This document shows, one piece after another, positions 58,999-64,000 of a stretch of DNA of 64,000 nucleotides. Position 1 is the first letter of the stretch, and each line of letters opens with the position of its first letter. The stretch covers positions 1 through 64,000 of the forward strand of contig JBBCJU010000003.1 in NCBI GenBank assembly GCA_037190145.1. The letters are read 5' to 3'. This DNA is from 55-13 sp037190145. Lineage in GTDB: Bacteria; Armatimonadota; Fimbriimonadia; Fimbriimonadales; Fimbriimonadaceae. The notes below the pieces were generated by a model. It was given only the letters and a program-made list of their open reading frames with translations. It ran no database searches and was not told the origin of the DNA. Made by a program: the position numbers and the translations under genes.

Positions 58999-59065
58999 CT
59001 TGAGACCGGCGAATCAATTCAGAGAAGCCGGAAGTTGTGATCACTACCCAGGTTAAATTGCATTG

Positions 59066-59491
59066 ATGACAATAAAGTTGCTTAGAAACTCTGCATCCAC
59101 CTTTACTATTGTGCTGTTGGCAATAGGTTGTGGCTATGGCTGGAAGCCCGCACCTCCAGATGAAGCAACCCGAGCTCCGAAAGATGGAACTCCCGTCGTC
59201 AAGATAAATCCTGGAGACACAGGTCTCACTGTTTCCGTAAACACGGATTCAGAAATTGAATCCTACGTCATTGATCACTTGACGGTTAACGGAGTGGAGC
59301 CTTTGGAGATGCCAATCCGTGTGGGTGGGTTACTCCCTGGCATGGCAACTCGAAAGTTTCTGAAAGTGGATCCCACCCAATACGACTCCAAACTGGCTTC
59401 GCCAGGGCCAAAACCATGGAAGCTCCATCGACGAGTGGTCTGGAAGTCAGGCAAAACAATTGAAGATGAGCTATCTGGAACCCTTAGATAG
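59066..59491 (+). CDS. Small lipoprotein, unknown
   Basis: A 141-residue protein. The signal peptide ends with a good lipobox, LAIGC, at about residue 22. The mature protein has a PAPPDEATRAPKDGTP linker and a compact strand-rich part ending WKSGKTIEDELSGTLR. Family unknown. The ATG at 59066 is preferred to a TTG just before it. Confidence 0.6.
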   Translation: MTIKLLRNSASTFTIVLLAIGCGYGWKPAPPDEATRAPKDGTPVVKINPGDTGLTVSVNTDSEIESYVIDHLTVNGVEPLEMPIRVGGLLPGMATRKFLKVDPTQYDSKLASPGPKPWKLHRRVVWKSGKTIEDELSGTLR

Positions 59492-59502
59492 CCCAGCTTT
59501 GA

Positions 59503-60543
59503 CTAGGAGAATACAGGCAGTTTGAGTGTTCCACGCTCGTGGCTGGCACGAGTAATGGCTTCATACCAATTGAAAATGGGTAAATCTTCTTCCTCTCCCA
59601 TCTCTTTCTCATAGACCTGCAAGCACAAGTTTTTGAAGTCGTTCGCCACTTCCCTTTTCCATCTCGCTGACATCTCTTCGAAGGATTGTTTATATAAGTT
59701 GCCTACTTGATAGTGCCGACCAAATCCAAACTGTAACGGAACAACTGCCCCATCTTGCTCGATCACAAGAGGACTCAGGTGATCGGACAATGGACGATCA
59801 GTCGCCGGGATACCACAACTTTCGGCATAGACTCGCCCCGCAGCGTCTTTCAGCAAATCTCGATCCACTAAGTCGATTCGGATTGCCATTCGATCCCCTA
59901 TTTCAGCTTGCAAACGTAAAGTCTGTAAGTAAGCAAATGCAGTCTCGACTTCGTCCGGTCTTGCACCTTCCAATAGCTTCATCCCTCGTCCCACTTCCTC
60001 CAAAGGGTGGATTTGAAGCAGCTTTGCCCCTTGCTCCAAAGCAAAGTCGGTCACCCATTTCAGTTCGTGCAAGTTACTCATTGTAAGGGTGAAGATAAAT
60101 CCGAACGGGATACCGCTTCTACGCACCCCTTCCAAGTTGGCTGACATCTTCTGAAAAGCAATTGGAGAGTTCCGCATTCGGTTATGAGATTCGGGAGGCC
60201 CATCCAAGCTGATTGCAATCAGATCAGTCACCCCGATCAACTGCTCTAGCCGTTTACCTTCCAAAAGCATTCCATTAGAGACCATATTTGTCGCCATGCC
60301 AAGTGACTTGGCATGCTCTAGTAGGTAGCGTAGCTGGGGATACAAAATCGGCTCTCCTCCTGAGAACGCGGCATCGTTATAACCTTCTTCCCTAGCGCCA
60401 GAAATAGCGTCCATCAACAGCTCAGCTGGTAGCTGTTGCCGTTGGTCGGGCCCGGATGACGAATAACAGTGGAGGCACGTGAGATTGCAGAACCGGGTTG
60501 GGTGAATCTGAATTGCCTTGAAGACATCGCCAGTCGGGCCCAT
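59503..60543 (-). CDS. Radical SAM protein
   Basis: A 346-residue radical SAM enzyme. The iron-sulfur motif CxxxCxxC is at Cys19, Cys23 and Cys26 (CNLTCLHC), with AFSGGEPILYPQL as the SAM-side GGEP motif (about 60-72), SNGMLL and SLDGPPESHNRMR following. The C-terminal part contains only single Cys residues (SCGIPATDRP, LCLQVYEKEM), fewer than a full SPASM domain. The family resembles enzymes that modify peptides or cofactors (PqqE/SkfB group). Its start lies 5 bp after a 110-residue protein, which is the most likely substrate or partner. Reaction unknown. Confidence 0.85.
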   Translation of the reverse strand: MGPTGDVFKAIQIHPTRFCNLTCLHCYSSSGPDQRQQLPAELLMDAISGAREEGYNDAAFSGGEPILYPQLRYLLEHAKSLGMATNMVSNGMLLEGKRLEQLIGVTDLIAISLDGPPESHNRMRNSPIAFQKMSANLEGVRRSGIPFGFIFTLTMSNLHELKWVTDFALEQGAKLLQIHPLEEVGRGMKLLEGARPDEVETAFAYLQTLRLQAEIGDRMAIRIDLVDRDLLKDAAGRVYAESCGIPATDRPLSDHLSPLVIEQDGAVVPLQFGFGRHYQVGNLYKQSFEEMSARWKREVANDFKNLCLQVYEKEMGEEEDLPIFNWYEAITRASHERGTLKLPVFS

Positions 60544-60548
60544 GATCT

Positions 60549-60881
60549 TTACCGCCCTCCCGGAGTGGAGAACCGAATCTCAATGAGCTCGGGATTGATG
60601 ATTCCTAGAGGGAATCCTTCGACTTTTAGTGGAAGCTTTTCGATCGTTGCGAGTTCTTGAAAGATCTTGCCAGCGATGTCCGGCTTCACGTGGATTACCC
60701 CCGTAACCACATCAATCGCGGGCTTGCCGTATGTCCACCATCCGTGAAGATTGACTCCACTAGCCCGAGTGACCTTCAGTATTTGCTTTAGTGAAGCTTT
60801 CGAAATCTCGCTTGGCTTTCCAAACATTTCATCGGAAAGCATTTCGGATCCTCGAACTGCCGCATGTGTTGCGTTTGCCAT
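60549..60881 (-). CDS. Small protein paired with the radical SAM enzyme
   Basis: A 110-residue protein directly upstream of, and 5 bp from, the radical SAM gene. It has an N-terminal stretch with Met, Ser and Glu (SEMLSDEMFGKPSEI), a central RASGVNLHGWWTYGKPAID, and a compact C-terminal part (FQELATIEKLPLKVEGFPLGIINPELIEIRF) ending TPGGR. It has no cysteine, and its aromatic cluster HGWWTYG is a possible modification site. It may be a precursor peptide-like substrate, a carrier, or a small enzyme subunit. No family recognised. Confidence 0.7.
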   Translation of the reverse strand: MANATHAAVRGSEMLSDEMFGKPSEISKASLKQILKVTRASGVNLHGWWTYGKPAIDVVTGVIHVKPDIAGKIFQELATIEKLPLKVEGFPLGIINPELIEIRFSTPGGR

Positions 60882-61025
60882 GTATTTTTCTCCTTTCGCA
60901 GAAATAAAAACTCTCCCTGCAATGGATAAATCATAAAGGCAATCACCCGGTAAACATACGGGGCAATGGTTAGTAGCATCCCCTAACTTCTGATAGGGGT
61001 GGCCAGTTTGGTGCGTATCCTAAGG

Positions 61026-61190
61026 TTAAGGCACTCTCGTTGTTCTGAGATTGTCTCTCACGCAGACGGCTAAAAATCTGAATAACACATTTTCCTTAAG
61101 GCGCTCCGGAGCACTCAAATATTCCCGCAGGATTTCCGTTAAACCAAACTGATCTTCCCTATCCTCCAATCGTTTCAGAAAATGATCCAA
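61026..61190 (-). CDS. Possible 54-residue ORF upstream of the radical SAM pair
   Basis: A short minus-strand frame reading LDHFLKRLEDREDQFG and then LTEILREYLSAPERLKENV to a stop at 61026. The composition is protein-like: charged, two helices and no low-complexity bias. The best start is TTG at 61190, directly after an in-frame TAA, and no strong ribosome site is visible. It may be a remnant of a larger gene. It lies in the 440-bp gap between the radical SAM pair and the TPR protein; the rest of that gap (60882-61025 and 61191-61322) shows no other ORF and should hold promoters. Confidence 0.35.
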   Translation of the reverse strand: MDHFLKRLEDREDQFGLTEILREYLSAPERLKENVLFRFLAVCVRDNLRTTRVP

Positions 61191-61400
61191 GAGTTGTTAA
61201 GATTGAGGTCCAAGATGGGTTTTTGGCGACGGTTTTATATATAAATCAACGGGTGACTCTGAATGAATACCTCTTCAGATACGGTTTACAAATAGATCAG
61301 AAGGTAGTACGATAGTGTTTGGATGGCTCCTAACTGGCAGCCAACAGCCGGGTTTGCAGAAGACGATCACATATCACTTGAACGAGCGTGTAATCCAATG

Positions 61401-62321
61401 AACTATAGATATGTTTGCCTTCATAGGCGTTCTTTTCAGCTCATCTCTGTAGCACTGTTTTCCTTGCAGTTATCTATAGGGGTTTCCCAAGACTTAGATT
61501 CTCTAAAGAAGAAATTGCGGAAAGCGGGGAGTATAAGGACCTCCTCGTTAAGCAGCGAATCATCACGGATAACTCGAGAATATCTCCGAAAAGCAAATGC
61601 TGCAGAGACACGTCAGGACTACAGCCTCGCACATTACTACTACCAACTTGCCGCAAGTGTTGATGCTAAAAACAAGGGAATTCATTTAAAGGTTGGGCGT
61701 GTTCTTGAACGTCTAGGCAAGTCTCGTGATGCCTACGAGTCATACAAGATTGTGTTCGGTCAAGACGTTAAGGATTCCAGACCTCGCGACTTGGCTGCTT
61801 TTGCTAGATTTGGAGATTTAAGCACAACCTTTGGTAAGACTCAAGAAGCAACGGCGATCTTTGAAGAAATTGCAGGTGCTTGGATTCCTCCCAAGGATTT
61901 AATCCCAATCCCTATCAGTCCTAATCGAACTTTCGAATCTTTGCGATCACAAGCCTATAGAGTTGTTGCTCTCGATCTTAGGTTCAAAACAGGAACAGAG
62001 GAAGATACTTCCATCGCATATGCAACAAAGGCTGTGGAGATGAGTCCCAAGGAATGGAGTAACCATTACTTTAAAGCCGCGATTGAGTATCGATTACGCG
62101 ACAGAGTAGCTGCTAAAGAGTCAATGGGTAGAGCTCTAACGTTGGCCAAAGGCCGAGATTATGAAAATCTAAGGGCCGAGTCTAAGCGAATGCGATTAAC
62201 AACCGGTAGCTCTGGAGTGAAGATGCTGCAAGACGGGAAATACCTGGATTGGAAAGTCGTCATTTACCCAGACAACACGAAAGTAGAGACCTCGCAGGTG
62301 AAGACACTTGTGAAAGGCTAG
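61401..62321 (+). CDS. Secreted TPR protein
   Basis: A protein of about 306 residues starting at the ATG at 61401 with a signal-like segment (FQLISVALFSLQLSIGVSQ). TPR-like helices follow (about 55-260): REYLRKANAAETRQDYSLAHYYYQLAASVDAKNKGIHLKVGRVLERLGKSRDAYESYKIVF in pieces, then ATAIFEEIAG, AYATKAVEMSPKEWSNHYFKAAIEY and ESMGRALTLAKG. It is probably a scaffold in the periplasm. An in-frame ATG at 61323 would add 26 residues and would bury the signal peptide. Confidence 0.7.
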   Translation, partial: NYRYVCLHRRSFQLISVALFSLQLSIGVSQDLDSLKKKLRKAGSIRTSSLSSESSRITREYLRKANAAETRQDYSLAHYYYQLAASVDAKNKGIHLKVGRVLERLGKSRDAYESYKIVFGQDVKDSRPRDLAAFARFGDLSTTFGKTQEATAIFEEIAGAWIPPKDLIPIPISPNRTFESLRSQAYRVVALDLRFKTGTEEDTSIAYATKAVEMSPKEWSNHYFKAAIEYRLRDRVAAKESMGRALTLAKGRDYENLRAESKRMRLTTGSSGVKMLQDGKYLDWKVVIYPDNTKVETSQVKTLVKG

Positions 62322-62325
62322 AAGA

Positions 62326-62361
62326 GTAAAGGGACGACGGCATATCCCGTCGTCCCTTTAC
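62326..62361. terminator. Long bidirectional hairpin before clpX
   Basis: A 15-bp perfect stem: GTAAAGGGACGACGG pairs with CCGTCGTCCCTTTAC around a 6-nt loop. It lies 4 bp after the TPR-protein stop and 14 bp before the clpX stop, so it serves both convergent genes. The AGGGACG core recalls the hairpin at 2262. Confidence 0.8.
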
Positions 62362-62375
62362 GTCTAAGCTCTAGA

Positions 62376-63683
62376 TTAGGAAGCTCTTCGAATTTCTTCT
62401 TCTGTCATCAAGATGGGATCAATTCCCCTCTCGATAACTCCTTCCGGCACTAGAACTCGTCTGACGCCTTCAGCAGTTGGCACCTCGTACATGACATCCA
62501 TCATGATCTGCTCTATGATGGCTCTCAGGGCACGGGCACCGGTCTTTCGCTTCATTGCTTCGCGAGCGATCTCATGCAGAGCGCCTGGCTCAACGATCAG
62601 CTCTACGTCGTCAAGCTCAAAGAACTTTGCGTATTGCTTGAGAATCGCATTCTTGGGTTGGCTAAGAATATTGATTAGCGCATCCTCATCCAACAAGTCC
62701 AAAGTAGCGATGACGGGAAGTCGGCCAATGAACTCTGGAATTAAACCGTACTTGAGAAGATCATCTGGCATCAACCTTCGCACTATATTCGGGTCCAGTT
62801 CATCTTTGGATTGCGGATTAGCTCGGAAACCCATCACATTCTCCTTCATCCGCCGCTTGATAATATCTTCGATTCCTTCGAAGGCACCACCGCAGATAAA
62901 GAGGATGTTGGAGGTATCAATCTGAAGATACTCCTGCTGAGGATGCTTGCGCCCTCCTTGGGGAGGAACATTGGCATGAGTGCCTTCAAGAATCTTCAGC
63001 AGAGCTTGCTGAACACCTTCCCCACTTACATCTCGAGTAATGGATGGGTTATCGCTCTTACGACCGATCTTATCGATTTCGTCAACATAGATGATGCCGC
63101 GCTCACATGCCTTCTTCGGATCTCTAGGATCAACCGCCTCGGCCGCCTGCCAAAGCTTTAGAAGGATGTTTTCAACATCTTCTCCAACGTATCCCGCCTC
63201 AGTCAATGCCGTGGCATCGGCAATGGCAAACGGAACATTGAGCATTCTCGCCAACGTCTGGGCTAACAGGGTTTTTCCAGAGCCTGTAGGACCCACCATG
63301 AGGATGTTGCTCTTTTGGAGCTCCACATCATCATCTCGGAATGGCGAATCAGTAATTCGCTTGTAATGGTTATAGACCGCTACCGCCAAAGCTTTCTTGG
63401 CGTGGTTCTGCCCAATTACGTAATTGTCCAAATGACGGACGATTTCGGCTGGCTTAGGAACCTTGCCACCGGTATGGGTAGTCACTGGAGGACGGACCGA
63501 TGCTTGCGGTGCGGCAGCTGCCACGTTGTCCTTCTTATCCGGATCGTTATGCAATATATCGTTGCATAGGTCGATACAGTCTGAACACACCGCTCCATGC
63601 AAGCCTACAATGAGCTTTCTTACCTGCTCTTTGGTCTTGCCGCATAGGCAGCATTGATCACGTCTTTCCAATGTTCTAGCCAT
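62376..63683 (-). CDS. clpX: ATP-dependent Clp protease ATP-binding subunit ClpX
   Basis: A 435-residue unfoldase that feeds substrates to ClpP. The N-terminal zinc-binding domain has Cys11, Cys14, Cys33 and Cys36. The AAA+ part has Walker A GPTGSGKT (near 132-139), Walker B IIYVDEIDKI, the pore-loop region with GYVGEDVENIL, sensor GLIPEFIGRLPVI (RKH/IGF-type loops nearby), and the C-terminal GARALRAIIEQIMMDVMYE. clpP lies 20 bp upstream on the same strand, the usual clpP-clpX order. Confidence 0.98.
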   Translation of the reverse strand: MARTLERRDQCCLCGKTKEQVRKLIVGLHGAVCSDCIDLCNDILHNDPDKKDNVAAAAPQASVRPPVTTHTGGKVPKPAEIVRHLDNYVIGQNHAKKALAVAVYNHYKRITDSPFRDDDVELQKSNILMVGPTGSGKTLLAQTLARMLNVPFAIADATALTEAGYVGEDVENILLKLWQAAEAVDPRDPKKACERGIIYVDEIDKIGRKSDNPSITRDVSGEGVQQALLKILEGTHANVPPQGGRKHPQQEYLQIDTSNILFICGGAFEGIEDIIKRRMKENVMGFRANPQSKDELDPNIVRRLMPDDLLKYGLIPEFIGRLPVIATLDLLDEDALINILSQPKNAILKQYAKFFELDDVELIVEPGALHEIAREAMKRKTGARALRAIIEQIMMDVMYEVPTAEGVRRVLVPEGVIERGIDPILMTEEEIRRAS

Positions 63684-63703
63684 TCACACTCCAGATACTT
63701 GCT

Positions 63704-64000
63704 TTATCGTACGCCAGGTTCAACAACTCGGTCAACCAGACCGTACGCTGCCGCTTCAGCAGAGGAAAGCCAATGATCGCGATCACAGTCCTTTCTAACC
63801 TTCTCTTCGGGTTGCCCCGTATCGTTGCTTAGAAGCCCCATGAGCGTGTCCATCAGTTTGTTGGTTTCCGCCACCTGTACATTAATATCGGCGGCAGTTC
63901 CTCGAAACCCACTAGAAACCTGGTGAATCATTACACGAGCATGTTTTAGCGATGACCTTTTGCCCTTTGCTCCTCCCGCAAGAAGAACCGCTCCCATAGA
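63704..64000 (-). CDS. clpP: ATP-dependent Clp protease proteolytic subunit ClpP (partial, 3' part)
   Basis: The C-terminal 98 residues of ClpP; the rest runs off the right end. The first codon inside the window is the catalytic Ser of the SMGA motif (TCT at 63998-64000), and His is in ARVMIHQ; the catalytic Asp is in the later DRDHWLS segment. AADINVQVAETNKLMD and EAAAYGLVDRVVEP complete the fold. It is just upstream of clpX. Confidence 0.97.
   Translation of the reverse strand, partial: SMGAVLLAGGAKGKRSSLKHARVMIHQVSSGFRGTAADINVQVAETNKLMDTLMGLLSNDTGQPEEKVRKDCDRDHWLSSAEAAAYGLVDRVVEPGVR

Noticed and set aside
60788..60979. A 63-residue minus-strand ORF overlapping the radical SAM partner gene
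   Set aside because: It overlaps the start of the 110-residue gene in another frame and reads as a shadow of it.
1..64000. CRISPR arrays, insertion sequences and rRNA genes
   Set aside because: I saw no regular exact repeats with spacers, no transposase and no rRNA sequence. The only tandem repeat is the degenerate 21-bp array, which has no spacers.

Overview
The window is 64 kb of a bacterial chromosome of moderate G+C. Two secreted proteins end in PEP-CTERM sorting tails, there are lipoproteins and a two-subunit (gcvPA/gcvPB) glycine decarboxylase, and most accessory proteins belong to no family I recognise. This fits a Gram-negative-type environmental bacterium, and the mix resembles Armatimonadota (class Fimbriimonadia). 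That placement is an inference: there is no rRNA gene in the window to confirm it.

Layout. 1-2.8 kb: a penicillin-acylase-type hydrolase converging on a YdcF-like protein. 3.0-6.1 kb: tRNA-Glu, then an A+T-rich module of a DUF262 protein, a HEPN protein and a 5-methylcytosine methyltransferase (putative defence), then gene debris. 6.5-10 kb: a PEP-CTERM protein, an AlkD-like repair protein, VOC and DinB-fold proteins, and MscL. 10.2-16.1 kb: a minus-strand cluster gcvH-gcvPA-gcvPB-murI-alr-lplA, linking glycine cleavage and its lipoyl carrier with the D-Glu and D-Ala racemases for peptidoglycan. 16.2-18.3 kb: trmD-rplS-lepB. 18.3-21.8 kb: small membrane and lipoproteins, tRNA-Ile(CAU) and an acyl-CoA dehydrogenase. 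21.9-36.3 kb: nitrogen metabolism, with glnA, hutH, hutU, ftcD and hutI. These make a complete histidine-to-glutamate route but are split by a 21-bp repeat array, a tandem paralogue pair, a HEAT-like protein, a PNGase F-like protein, two VapBC-type modules and an M48 protease. 36.5-42.7 kb: an SGNH-FAD oxidoreductase fusion, a second PEP-CTERM protein, a chemotaxis receptor divergent from an HTH-PAS regulator, and a possible ncRNA. 42.8-49.1 kb: tRNA-Gln, gamma-glutamyltransferase and several small or broken genes, including one with both an in-frame TAG and a homopolymer frameshift. 49.2-52.9 kb: histidine kinase, response regulator and a stand-alone KdpD-sensor/USP protein with overlapping or closely spaced ends. 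53-59.5 kb: secreted hypothetical proteins, a PQQ-type propeller and a lipid kinase. 59.5-61.2 kb: a radical SAM enzyme with a 110-residue partner and a possible 54-residue ORF. 61.4-64 kb: a TPR protein, clpX and the 3' end of clpP.

The strongest candidates for something new are the DUF262/HEPN/methyltransferase module, the radical SAM plus small-protein pair, the split Kdp-like signalling operon, the SGNH-FAD fusion and the 21-bp periodic array between hutH and hutU. All functions are read from the sequence by eye; no database search was run.
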